DNA from: an uncultured SAR86 cluster bacterium
GTDB lineage: Bacteria; Pseudomonadota; Gammaproteobacteria; Magnimaribacterales; D2472
Reading direction: 5' to 3'
Assembly: GCA_902551185.1 (NCBI GenBank)
Contig: CACDCN010000011.1
Location: forward strand, 1-38,499
DNA: 38,499 nucleotides
Part shown: piece after piece, positions 9,867-20,905 of the stretch
Layout: the number at the start of each line of letters is the position of its first letter
Numbering within the stretch: the first letter of the stretch is position 1
The notes under the pieces: model-generated
Told to the model about the DNA's origin: nothing
The model's database searches: none
The model's input: the letters and a program-made list of their open reading frames with translations, nothing else
Program-made: the position numbers and the translations under genes

Positions 9867-10263
9867 AATATTGATTGTGCATACTTCTTGGTATGAAGAT
9901 TATATTTCTACGATGGTTGACACATCTATCAAAAACTTAGAAAAAGATTTCGAATATGATATTGCAATAGCTCCCGGTTCAATTGAGCTAGCAGCCTTAG
10001 CTAAAAATAAAATACTTCAAAAAAAATACGTAGGTATCCTTTTTCATGGAATAGTAATTAGGGGTGAAACTAGTCATTATGATCTTGTAACTAATGAAAC
10101 ATTTAGATCAATTGGATCTTTAGCTGAAAATTTTTATGACTTAGCAATTATTAATAATGTGATATGTATAGAGAATGAAGATCAACTTAAAGAAAGGTTG
10201 ATTAAAGTCACTCTTAATAATACTAATGCTCTTATAGACCTTATAAATGAAAAATCTAGTTAA
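9859..10263 (+). CDS. ribH: 6,7-dimethyl-8-ribityllumazine synthase (divergent)
   Basis: APGSIELAALAKNKILQKKYVGILFHGIVIRGETSHYDLVTNETFRSIG keeps the lumazine synthase core and the His of RGxTxH. Located between ribBX and nusB. Confidence 0.85.
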   Translation: MNKILIVHTSWYEDYISTMVDTSIKNLEKDFEYDIAIAPGSIELAALAKNKILQKKYVGILFHGIVIRGETSHYDLVTNETFRSIGSLAENFYDLAIINNVICIENEDQLKERLIKVTLNNTNALIDLINEKSS

Positions 10264-10675
10264 TTTTAAAGTTGCTTTAAAAACAAGAGAGTATCTAGTT
10301 CAAGCAATATATCAAATGTTTTTTAATAATCAGAATCCTATTGAAATTATTGAGCAATTTAAAAAAGAACATGAGCTAGAAAAAGTTGATTTCAAAAATT
10401 TTTCAGAATCTCTTATATCAATAAACAAGTATAAAGAGGAGTTCAAAAAAATTCTTATTTACTTAGAAATCCAAGATAAAGATATAAATCTACTAGATAA
10501 ATCAATTATATATTTTGCTATAAATGAACTTAAATTTGGCAATCTAGATCCGCTTGTTGTTATAGATGAATCATTAAGATTATCAAAAAAGTTTTCTAAT
10601 CCAGATTCATATAAATTCATAAATGCATGCTTGGATAAATATATAAAAAATCCTAAATCAAATATAGATTTTTAA
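10247..10675 (+). CDS. nusB: Transcription antitermination factor NusB
   Basis: KTREYLVQAIYQ at the N-terminus, LDKSIIYFAINELKF and VVIDESLRLSKKFSNPDSYKFINACLDK near the C-terminus. Position after ribH is typical. Confidence 0.85.
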   Translation: MKNLVNFKVALKTREYLVQAIYQMFFNNQNPIEIIEQFKKEHELEKVDFKNFSESLISINKYKEEFKKILIYLEIQDKDINLLDKSIIYFAINELKFGNLDPLVVIDESLRLSKKFSNPDSYKFINACLDKYIKNPKSNIDF

Positions 10676-10676
10676 T

Positions 10677-11894
10677 TTATTTGTTTATTGTTTGATCCCT
10701 TGATGGTCCAGTTGAAATAATTGATGCGCTGCATTCTATATAATCTTCTATAAATTCAATATAATCTTTTGCTTCTTTAGGAAGATCAGAGTATTCTGTG
10801 ATTCCTTCAGTGGATGATAACCATCCCTTAAATTTCATATAAACTGGTTTATTTTTCTCATACTCGATACAGACTGATATTTCTTGCATTTCATCTAATA
10901 CATCAAGCTTTGTAATACATAAATCTGTTACAGAATTAGTAAAAATAGCTTTTTTAAGAGCAACTAGATCTAACCAGCCACATCTTCTTGGCCTTCCAGT
11001 TGTTGCCCCAAATTCATTACCCTTTTTAGCTATCATTTCACCATTTTCATCAAATAACTCTGTTAGAAATGGCCCTTCACCAACCCGTGTTGCATAAGCC
11101 TTAGATATACCAATAATTTTATCTATAAATTTTGGTCCTATCCCAAGCCCTGTAGATACCCCACCTGCAGTTGTACTTGAAGATGTTACATAAGGGTAAG
11201 TTCCATGGTCGATATCTAATAGTGTCCCTTGAGCACCTTCAAATAAAATTGATTTTTTATTTTTTACCCATTTATACATCAAGTCTTGAGAATCAACACA
11301 AAACTGATCATATAAGTCCTTATATTTTATAACTGATTCAAAGATTTCATTTACATCATGGGGTTCATGGTTGTGTAATTCTTTTAATAGCCTATTGTGA
11401 TAACCAACTAATAATTCAATTTTCTCTTTTAATAGAGATTTATTACCGATATCTCCAAATCTAACTGCCCTTCTGCCGATCTTATCTTCGTAGGCGGGTC
11501 CAATTCCTCTACCAGTGGTTCCAATTGATTCTTTTTTATCTCTAACTTTATCAATTGATATGTGACTAGGGAGTATTAAGGAACATGCTGAACTGATATA
11601 AAATCTATCTTGAAAATTTATGCCCTTATCTTTAAGTTTTGTGATTTCTTCATCCAATGCATCCAAAGCGAGCACTACTCCATTCCCAATTAAGCATTTG
11701 GCATTATCATGCAAAATGCCTGAAGGAATTAAATGAAGTACTGTTTGCTCATCATTAACTTTGATTGTATGGCCAGCATTATGACCTCCCTGAAAACGAC
11801 AAACCACATCAACACTTTGGCTTAAGTTATCTACTATTTTGCCTTTACCTTCATCTCCCCACTGAAGACCTAGGATTAAAGTATTTTCAGACAA
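10677..11894 (-). CDS. purA: Adenylosuccinate synthetase
   Basis: LGLQWGDEGKGKIVD, RFQGGHNAGHT, GTTGRGIGPAYEDK, FEGAQGTLLDIDHGTYPYVTSS and GRPRRCGWLD. Confidence 0.98.
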   Translation of the reverse strand: MSENTLILGLQWGDEGKGKIVDNLSQSVDVVCRFQGGHNAGHTIKVNDEQTVLHLIPSGILHDNAKCLIGNGVVLALDALDEEITKLKDKGINFQDRFYISSACSLILPSHISIDKVRDKKESIGTTGRGIGPAYEDKIGRRAVRFGDIGNKSLLKEKIELLVGYHNRLLKELHNHEPHDVNEIFESVIKYKDLYDQFCVDSQDLMYKWVKNKKSILFEGAQGTLLDIDHGTYPYVTSSSTTAGGVSTGLGIGPKFIDKIIGISKAYATRVGEGPFLTELFDENGEMIAKKGNEFGATTGRPRRCGWLDLVALKKAIFTNSVTDLCITKLDVLDEMQEISVCIEYEKNKPVYMKFKGWLSSTEGITEYSDLPKEAKDYIEFIEDYIECSASIISTGPSRDQTINK

Positions 11895-11902
11895 TTGCAG
11901 TC

Positions 11903-12775
11903 CTATTCTTTATTTAATTTGTCGTTAAGATATTTAAAAAATTCAGAGTCTGAGTCGATTAACATCACATCAGATTTACTCTCAAATGTTTCAACATAAG
12001 CTTTCATACTTCTAGTAAACTCATAAAATTCTGGATCTTGTGAATAAGAGTCAGCATATATTGAAGCTGCCATAGCATCGCCAGAACCTCTTATTTGTTG
12101 AGATTCTTTATATGCATCAGCCAAAATTACTGTTTTATCTTTGTCTGCAACAGCTCTTATTTCTCTAGCAATTTCCTTACCTTCAGACCTAAGCTCTTCT
12201 GCTAATCTATTACGCTCTGTTCTCATTCTTTCATACACTGAACTACTTAAGTTGGGAGGTAGATCAATCCTTTTTACCCTAAAATCAATAATTTCAACTC
12301 CAAGATCTGCAACTGAATCATTAAGTGAATTAAGCATTATATTCATCAATTCATCTCTTTCACCTGAAACAACTTCTTTTACTGTTCTTTTACCAAATTC
12401 ATTTTTTAGAACAAATTCAGATCTTTGTCCTAGAAGATTATTTAAATTATTAAAGCTACCACTATTCGCTTTATAAAAAGTTAATACATCTGAAATCTTA
12501 TATTTTATAAATGTATCGACTAATAAATATTTACTTTCAACTGTTAAAATTCTATCTGGTTGTTCATCTAATGATTGAATCCTAGCATCATATTTTTTTA
12601 CTTCCTGGATGATTGGTGCTTTTATATGAAATCCAACTGGAACATCTGTTCTCACTTGCTCACCAAATTGGAAAACAATTGCCTTTTGTTTTTCATCAAC
12701 AATATAAATGCTATTAAATAAAAGGCCTATTATCAAAGCTGAAAAAACTAAGAGTAATGTATTCTTATTCATCAT
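11903..12775 (-). CDS. hflC: Protease modulator HflC
   Basis: SPFH/band-7 protein (VDEKQKAIVFQFG, RIDLPPNLSSSVYERMRTERNRLAEELRSEGKE). Adjacent to hflK. Confidence 0.95.
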   Translation of the reverse strand: MMNKNTLLLVFSALIIGLLFNSIYIVDEKQKAIVFQFGEQVRTDVPVGFHIKAPIIQEVKKYDARIQSLDEQPDRILTVESKYLLVDTFIKYKISDVLTFYKANSGSFNNLNNLLGQRSEFVLKNEFGKRTVKEVVSGERDELMNIMLNSLNDSVADLGVEIIDFRVKRIDLPPNLSSSVYERMRTERNRLAEELRSEGKEIAREIRAVADKDKTVILADAYKESQQIRGSGDAMAASIYADSYSQDPEFYEFTRSMKAYVETFESKSDVMLIDSDSEFFKYLNDKLNKE

Positions 12776-13808
12776 CGTCTCCTTTTTTCTTATTTTCTTC
12801 CATTATTTTATCAAGAGGTAGATAAAGCAGGTTGTTACCTCCTTCAACATCTACCATAACTTTAGTTGAATTGGATAGAACAGATTGAAGAGCATCTAAA
12901 TAAAGTCTATCTCTTGTAACAATCGGAGCTTTCTTATACTCCTCAAGTAATTTATTAAATCTATCAACTTCACCTTCAGCGTTTGCAACTACTTCAAGTT
13001 TATAACCTTCAGCCTCTCTTATTCTTGCTTGAGCTTGGCCTCTTGCTTCAGGAACTATTGATAAAGCATATCTTTCGGCTTCATTTTGTAATCTTTCTTT
13101 GTCTTCACGCGCAGCAACAACATCATCAAATGCGTCTTTAACTGCTGATGGAGGGTCTGTCTTTTCTATGTTAACTTGCTGAACTAATAATCCTGTTGAG
13201 TATATATTAAGGTAAGCTTGCATCCTTTCCTGAACCTCTTGTGCAATATTTTCCCTTCCTACTGTTAAGGTTTGATCGAGCGTGAAATCACCAACAACAT
13301 GTCTCAATGCACTATCTAGTGCCTGTTTTAAACTATTTTCAGGGTCTTTAACATTTAAAACAAAATCTTTTAAATTTGCAATTCTATATTGAGCTGAAAC
13401 AGTTACATCAACTATATTTTCGTCTTTAGTCAACATGCTGACTGATTGTGACTCTCTTCTAGTAATGGTAACGTTCTCTTCAAATTTTTGATCAATTACA
13501 GGAATCTTAAAGTTAAGACCGGGTTGTTGTTCTTCATTAAATTTTCCTAAACGAAGTATCACAGCCCTTTCCTGCTCTTCAACAATATATATAGATTGGA
13601 ATCCGGCTAAAACTAAAAGGCCAAATAATGCATACAGCATTATCCTTCTAGTAGGCATTGTAAATCCAGAATTATTACCCCCAGAACCATTATTTGATGA
13701 AGATTTCTTACCTCCTAAGATAGCAGAAAACTTTTTCATTAATTCATCAAAATCTGGAGCATCGCCTTGATTGCCCCAAGGGTCTTTATCTTTATTTTCC
13801 CAATTCAC
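12765..13808 (-). CDS. hflK: Protease modulator HflK
   Basis: MNWENKDKDPWGNQ start, SIYIVEEQERAVILRLGKF and TDPPSAVKDAFDDVVAAREDKERLQNEAERYA. Confidence 0.96.
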   Translation of the reverse strand: MNWENKDKDPWGNQGDAPDFDELMKKFSAILGGKKSSSNNGSGGNNSGFTMPTRRIMLYALFGLLVLAGFQSIYIVEEQERAVILRLGKFNEEQQPGLNFKIPVIDQKFEENVTITRRESQSVSMLTKDENIVDVTVSAQYRIANLKDFVLNVKDPENSLKQALDSALRHVVGDFTLDQTLTVGRENIAQEVQERMQAYLNIYSTGLLVQQVNIEKTDPPSAVKDAFDDVVAAREDKERLQNEAERYALSIVPEARGQAQARIREAEGYKLEVVANAEGEVDRFNKLLEEYKKAPIVTRDRLYLDALQSVLSNSTKVMVDVEGGNNLLYLPLDKIMEENKKKGDDDE

Positions 13809-13866
13809 TTATGTTCACCTCTTTTTAATATCTATTATAGACTTATGTTGGGGCTTATTATTATAT

Positions 13867-14802
13867 TTAAAGTAAAGATATTATCTTTTTAAATTCATTT
13901 TCTATTACTTTTATTTCTTTAAATTTAACCCTTTTAAATTCTTCCCAACCTCTTAACCAAGTAATTTGCCTTTTAGCAAGTTGCCTTGTAGCAAATAACG
14001 CCTTTTCAAAAGCAACTTCTATTCCATACTCACTGTTTATATAGCCAATAGCTTGTTTGTAATTTACAGATCTTCGGATGGGATGATCTTGACTGATATT
14101 ATATTTATTTAATATATTCTCTGCCTCACTAACCAACCCCATATCAAAAATCTCTCTTAATCTAATCTCTATTCTTTGATGCAATTTATCTCGTTCATCT
14201 AAAATTCCAAATTGATGCACTTGATATTGATCTGATAAATTATTTTTTGGTTCATCCGATAGAATTTTACTTAAAGGCTTTCCTGTTGCCTTATAAACTT
14301 CAAGAGCCCTAATAATTCTAATATCATCATTCTGATTTACATCTTTTGCATATATAGGATCAATATTTTTTAGTAATTTATATAAATAATTTGATTCATT
14401 CTCAATTTTTAAAACCTCAAGTTCATTTCTGTAATCTTCATCTCTTTTGGGTAGATTATGTATCCCTTTATATAAAGAATTAAAATACATCATTGAACCC
14501 CCAACAAAAACAGGTAATTTATTTTTTAAATGCGCTTTTTCAATTAATTTATGCGAAATTGAATAGAAATCTGCTACTGTAAAAATAGTATTTAAATTAA
14601 CAACATTGATCATGTGGTGTGGGTGTTTTCTTAATATGTCCTTATTTGGTTTTGCAGATCCGATATCACAATCTTGATACACCATGACAGAATCAACACT
14701 AATTAACTCAACTGGAAATTTCTTTGATAGCTGAATAGCTAATTCAGTCTTACCAGATGCTGTGGGACCAAATAAAAAAACTAGTGGTTTATTTTTTTTG
14801 AT
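13867..14802 (-). CDS. miaA: tRNA dimethylallyltransferase; start codon uncertain (non-canonical ATC at 14802 or ATA at 14811)
   Basis: Extending the ORF-track protein upstream gives KKNKPLVFLFGPTASGKTELAIQLSKKFPVELISVDSVMVYQDCDIGSAKP, the conserved MiaA N-terminus. The tracked ATG at 14685 would remove the P-loop. Confidence 0.9.
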   Translation of the reverse strand: MKKNKPLVFLFGPTASGKTELAIQLSKKFPVELISVDSVMVYQDCDIGSAKPNKDILRKHPHHMINVVNLNTIFTVADFYSISHKLIEKAHLKNKLPVFVGGSMMYFNSLYKGIHNLPKRDEDYRNELEVLKIENESNYLYKLLKNIDPIYAKDVNQNDDIRIIRALEVYKATGKPLSKILSDEPKNNLSDQYQVHQFGILDERDKLHQRIEIRLREIFDMGLVSEAENILNKYNISQDHPIRRSVNYKQAIGYINSEYGIEVAFEKALFATRQLAKRQITWLRGWEEFKRVKFKEIKVIENEFKKIISLL

Positions 14803-14807
14803 AGTTT

Positions 14808-16395
<1,588 letters not shown>

Positions 16396-16441
16396 TAATA
16401 ATTTAAAGTGTTATTAATGTAATAATACATCTTAATATCGT

Positions 16442-17314
16442 ATGAATAGAGCAATATTAATAATTCTATTAACTTTTTGGAAGATCGTAATGATTTTTCC
16501 AAGAAAAGCTCATCTTTTGTTTGCCAATTTACTAGGATTTTTATTTTTAATAAGCGGCAATAAAAGGAATAAATATAGCAAAATTAATATAGAAATGTGT
16601 TTTCCTGAACTATCTCAGCAAGAACAAAACGCTATCTATAGAAAAAATATAATATCATCAGGCAAAGTCCTTTTCGATACTGGATCAGCATGGTTTTGGT
16701 CTAATACAAGAGTCAATAAAAGTATTCCATACAAAATAAATGGATTGGATGAATTAATTAATGAACAAAGGCTAAGGAATGGGGTATTGTTATTTTTCAA
16801 GCACTCTCTCCATTTAGAGCTTGATGCAAGAATATTGGGACTAAATGCAGAAATATATGGGGTAGAAAGAGAACATAACTCTAAATATTTTCAAGCTATA
16901 CAAAAGAATGGCAGACTGAAAAGCATGCAGGGAGTAGTTGATAGAAAAAATATATTGGGATTTATTAGATTATTAAAAAATGGGAAAACACTTTTATATG
17001 CTCCTGATCAAGATTATGGGATGAAAAATTCTAATGAAGTAAAATTTTTTAATCTTCCAGCTGCAACCATTAGCGCGCCATTAAAAATTGTTCAAAATAC
17101 TAATTGCAAAACATTTTTCTTAAATAGTTATATAAAAAATGGGGTTTTAATTTTAGATATAGAAAAATTAAAGCTAGATCATTCCAACGAATTTAACTTT
17201 TCAGAGGATTTGAATAAATACATTGAAAATAAAATAAGATTATCTCCTCATGAATATCTTTGGCAGCATAGAAGATTTAAATCAACATTAGGTAAAGAAA
17301 ATATTTACAAATGA
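16442..17314 (+). CDS. Lipid A biosynthesis lauroyl/myristoyl acyltransferase family protein
   Basis: LpxL/LpxM family signals: KHSLHLELD (HX4E), ILGLNAEIYGVEREHNSKYF, LLYAPDQDYG and YLWQHRRFK near the C-terminus. Confidence 0.9.
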   Translation: MNRAILIILLTFWKIVMIFPRKAHLLFANLLGFLFLISGNKRNKYSKINIEMCFPELSQQEQNAIYRKNIISSGKVLFDTGSAWFWSNTRVNKSIPYKINGLDELINEQRLRNGVLLFFKHSLHLELDARILGLNAEIYGVEREHNSKYFQAIQKNGRLKSMQGVVDRKNILGFIRLLKNGKTLLYAPDQDYGMKNSNEVKFFNLPAATISAPLKIVQNTNCKTFFLNSYIKNGVLILDIEKLKLDHSNEFNFSEDLNKYIENKIRLSPHEYLWQHRRFKSTLGKENIYK

Positions 17315-17913
17315 ATCTGAAAGAAATTGATAATGTTAAAGGCTTTATGCCATTCAATGAGGGTATGGCTCTTTTAAAATGGGCAAAAAAATTTTCAAAC
17401 GTAGGTCCAATATTAGAAATTGGAACTTATTGTGGTAAATCTTCATTGTATCTATGCGCTGGTGCAAAAAATAATAATGAGAATGTATTCACAATTGACC
17501 ACCACTCTGGTTCAGAAGAACATCAATTAAACGAAGAATATTTTGATGAAGAGATATATGATCAAGCTATAAATGCGATAAATACACTCCCAATTTTTAT
17601 AAAAAATGTAAATAAATTTAAGGCAACTAATATAATTCCTATAGTCTCTGATTCGAAAAAAGTCTCTTTAAATTGGTCTACAAATCTTGGAATGGTATTT
17701 ATTGATGGCGGTCATTCTTATGAATCAGCTAATACAGATTATATTTCTTGGGAACCTTATATTGCTAAAAAAGGTGCTCTTGTAATTCATGATATATTTG
17801 AAAACCCTAAAGATGGTGGTCAAGCGCCATATGAAATATATAAAAAAGCTTTAAATAATGGTTATAAGCTTTATGAAAGAGTTGCAACTATAGCTTGTCT
17901 AATAAAGATTTGA
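17311..17913 (+). CDS. Class I SAM-dependent methyltransferase (Methyltransf_24-like)
   Basis: ILEIGTYCGKSSLYL, TIDHHSGSEEHQLNEEYFD, VFIDGGHSYESANTDY and HDIFENPKDGGQAPYEIYKKAL. Overlaps the acyltransferase stop. Confidence 0.85.
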   Translation: MNLKEIDNVKGFMPFNEGMALLKWAKKFSNVGPILEIGTYCGKSSLYLCAGAKNNNENVFTIDHHSGSEEHQLNEEYFDEEIYDQAINAINTLPIFIKNVNKFKATNIIPIVSDSKKVSLNWSTNLGMVFIDGGHSYESANTDYISWEPYIAKKGALVIHDIFENPKDGGQAPYEIYKKALNNGYKLYERVATIACLIKI

Positions 17914-18948
17914 TTGATTTCTCTTGAATAAATCTGATGCCTTAGAAAAGTCTAGAATCGTATCTGCAGCCAAGATTGCAGCAGCAGAGGTCCAACTTGG
18001 TCTTTCTTTTGGCCAAAAAATATTTTCTTCATATTGCCAACCCATATAGGGAATATAATTTTTATCACAAATATTTAAAACATCTAGAAGTAACTTTTTA
18101 GCATCTTCACCTCTATCAGAAATCATTAATGCAATAATAAATTCGCATGTTTCAGCCACAGTTATCCATGGCTCTTCGATAACACATTTAACACCTATAT
18201 CTTTTACATAAAAATCATTAAAAACTTTATCTATATAGTAATCTCTTTCTTTATCATTTAGACATCCAGATAGTATCGGATAATACCAGTCCATAGAAAA
18301 TCTTTTTCTATCTTGAAGCAAATCAAATTTTCCTATTGGGTCTCTGATGGCGTTAGATAAGCTTTGATATGATTTAGCCCAATTAGAGATATTTTCTTTA
18401 TCATTTAATAATTTACTAATAGCGATACCGCATTCGATACTCTTTAAAATAGACGAAGATCCAGTAAGCAAATAATCTTCTTCTATTTTTCCATTTTCAT
18501 CAATAGACCAAGGTATTGTTCCATTCGGTATTTGTAAACTTAGTGAGAATTTTAATGCTAATTTTATATGCGGCCATAGATGTTCAAGAAATTCTTTATC
18601 TTCAAAAATCTTATAAAAATGCAAAGCAGCAACAGATATATATGGTCCAAAATGAGTAGATTTATTTTTTTCCAAGGGGTAACTATCATTATATTTTGAA
18701 AACCAACTCCCATCAGTGTTTTGATTTTTAATTAGCCATTCAAAAGCCAATTTAGAAGACTCTTTTTCATTAGCAAAATTAAGCCCCATTATTGATTCAA
18801 TATGATCCCATGGATCATGAGAACCATCTTTATTTGATGGTATTGCTCCTGATTCTAGTTGGATAGATCGAATATAATTACCTAGACTTTCAAATAAATT
18901 TCTATTAAATGCCCTGTTTTTATCAAGCTTCTTATTTGGTTTGTACAT
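17899..18948 (-). CDS. Alpha/alpha-toroid protein, usually annotated prenyltransferase-like or glycosidase-like
   Basis: QW-like repeats (LIKNQNTDGSW, LQIPNGTIPW), DPWDHIESIMGL, LLTGSSSILKS, RFSMDWYYPIL, EPWITVAETCEF and RPSWTSAAAILAADTI. No DxDD motif. Confidence 0.75.
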   Translation of the reverse strand: MYKPNKKLDKNRAFNRNLFESLGNYIRSIQLESGAIPSNKDGSHDPWDHIESIMGLNFANEKESSKLAFEWLIKNQNTDGSWFSKYNDSYPLEKNKSTHFGPYISVAALHFYKIFEDKEFLEHLWPHIKLALKFSLSLQIPNGTIPWSIDENGKIEEDYLLTGSSSILKSIECGIAISKLLNDKENISNWAKSYQSLSNAIRDPIGKFDLLQDRKRFSMDWYYPILSGCLNDKERDYYIDKVFNDFYVKDIGVKCVIEEPWITVAETCEFIIALMISDRGEDAKKLLLDVLNICDKNYIPYMGWQYEENIFWPKERPSWTSAAAILAADTILDFSKASDLFKRNQSNLY

Positions 18949-18951
18949 TTT

Positions 18952-19656
18952 TTACAATTTTTCAAAATACATTGCAAAACTTTTACCCATAATTGGGTTA
19001 AGTGATTTATCTATAATATCTAAAAATAATGGTTTTTTTAGTATGTGGTATTCAAGGAGTTTCTTATATATTTTTACTAAAAAATTAGTTTCTTGTGATT
19101 TCCAAAATAAACATCTTAACCACCAATAAGGACTATGAATTGAATGAAATTTTTCAGAAGATAAGAATTTAAAACCTGAATTTTTTATTTCAGAAACTAG
19201 CTCTTTTTGGTTAAATATTCTTAAATGTCCGCCGGGTTGATTTTGATAATCTTTTGATAATCTCCAACATATTTTTTCAGGCCAAGAAGCTGGAACACTT
19301 GCATAAAATTTACCTCCAGGTTTTAACACTCTATGAATTTCTCTAACAGCATCATTGTATTCATGCAGATGTTCTAAAACCTCAGAGCAAACAATCAAGT
19401 CAAAACTATTATTTGGGAAAGGCAATGAATAGGCAGAACCCTTTAAAAAGTCTACTCCTGCATTTGAAATTGATTCAAAGTATTCATATCCCTCTTCTGC
19501 TTTATTTAAAGAATCTTTATCCATATCTAAACCAATGCATCTCATATCAGGATAATCTTGCATGACTCCAAAAATATGTCGCCCTTCACCACAACCAACA
19601 TCTAGCATTAAGCCATTCTGATATAAATCAAATTTATTAAAATTAAATGTCAGCAT
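18952..19656 (-). CDS. Class I SAM-dependent methyltransferase (Methyltransf_11-like)
   Basis: MLDVGCGEGRHIFGVM, FDLIVCSEVLEHL, EIHRVLKPGGKFYASVP, QPGGHLRIFNQKELVSEI and HSPYWWLRCLFW. Confidence 0.9.
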   Translation of the reverse strand: MLTFNFNKFDLYQNGLMLDVGCGEGRHIFGVMQDYPDMRCIGLDMDKDSLNKAEEGYEYFESISNAGVDFLKGSAYSLPFPNNSFDLIVCSEVLEHLHEYNDAVREIHRVLKPGGKFYASVPASWPEKICWRLSKDYQNQPGGHLRIFNQKELVSEIKNSGFKFLSSEKFHSIHSPYWWLRCLFWKSQETNFLVKIYKKLLEYHILKKPLFLDIIDKSLNPIMGKSFAMYFEKL

Positions 19657-20896
19657 TTTTGAAGTCTTCTATTGTCTTTAAAATAATACTCTCATATTCT
19701 TTTGTAATTTTATCCCAATTAAATGTTTTAATTACATGTTCTCTGCCCCTAACAGCTATTTCTTGAAAGCTCTCATAATCTGATAATATTTTTCTTATTG
19801 ATCCTGCTAAAGCCTCATAATTTTTTGGATCGATTAAAGTAGCATACCCTCCAACCAATTCAGGTATGGAAGAAATATTTGTTGCTATTAAAGGAGTTCC
19901 GCAACTCATCGCCTCTATAACTGGATAACCAAAACCTTCATACAAAGAACTAACAATAGATATGGAGCTTTTTGAGTATTCCTCTGAAATCTCCCTTTTA
20001 GTTAGATTTGATTTAAAAGTTATAATTTCTTTTATTTTGAGCTTTTTTATTAACCTTTCAGTATGTCCATTTTTTTTAGGTGCTCCAATCACCACTAAAT
20101 GAATTTTTGGAAATTCTTTTTTAAGTATTTCTAATGCTTTTAATGAGTAGTCCAGTCCTTTCAATGGAACATCAGCACTTGCAGTGGTTATAAGTCTGAA
20201 AGGTATTTTTTTAATTTCTTTAATAGGTATAAATTCATTTGCATCCAAACCATTATTAATAATATTAATTGTATCTTCTTTACAATTAAATTCCTGAATA
20301 ATTCCATTTTTTGAGCTCTTAGACGGTGAAATAATACTCTTTAGTTTAGGCGCTACTTTTTTTTGCATCTTTAAAAATGAATACCACCTGTATCTCGAGA
20401 TCTTATATTTTATTTTTTTTGAAGCTGCTAGCTCATATTTAAAATCATATGTAATTGGGTGATGTATGATTTCAATTAAAGGAAATCTTTTTTGTATTTC
20501 TAGCATTCCATAACTCAAAGATTGATTATCAATAATTATGTCGTATTGATTATTCTCAATTAAAAATTTGTTTGCTCTATCTCCAAAAGTTTTTAATTCT
20601 GGAAATCCTCCAAATAACACTGAAATAAATTCATACCAATCATTTAAAGTTTTATTTTTCTTTTTAAAGAATTTATATAATCTATCTTTAAATGAGAATG
20701 TTTCAAATAAATTTAAACCTGGTAATTTTATAAGATTTATTCTGCTATCAAGATTTGGATATGGGGGTCCAGATATAACATCTACCTTATGTCCCATTTG
20801 ATTCAAATTATATGAAATATCTTTTACATATACTCCCTGACCACCACCAAATTGAGCGCTCCTATAACTTAATATTGCTATATTTAATTGCTGCAA
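19643..20896 (-). CDS. Glycosyltransferase family 4
   Basis: GGGQGVYVKDISYNLNQMGHKVDVISG, HHPITYDF, RLITTASADVPLKGLDYSLKAL and SLYEGFGYPVIEAMSCGTPLIATN (GT-B, EX7E-type). Confidence 0.93.
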   Translation of the reverse strand: MQQLNIAILSYRSAQFGGGQGVYVKDISYNLNQMGHKVDVISGPPYPNLDSRINLIKLPGLNLFETFSFKDRLYKFFKKKNKTLNDWYEFISVLFGGFPELKTFGDRANKFLIENNQYDIIIDNQSLSYGMLEIQKRFPLIEIIHHPITYDFKYELAASKKIKYKISRYRWYSFLKMQKKVAPKLKSIISPSKSSKNGIIQEFNCKEDTINIINNGLDANEFIPIKEIKKIPFRLITTASADVPLKGLDYSLKALEILKKEFPKIHLVVIGAPKKNGHTERLIKKLKIKEIITFKSNLTKREISEEYSKSSISIVSSLYEGFGYPVIEAMSCGTPLIATNISSIPELVGGYATLIDPKNYEALAGSIRKILSDYESFQEIAVRGREHVIKTFNWDKITKEYESIILKTIEDFKNADI

Positions 20897-20905
20897 GAGT
20901 GATTA

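Noticed and set aside
12141-12476. 111-aa plus-strand ORF opposite hflC
   Set aside because: Leu/Ser-rich antisense translation of hflC.
18941-19129. Plus-strand ORF near the toroid/methyltransferase junction
   Set aside because: Almost entirely antisense to the methyltransferase C-terminus; no independent support.
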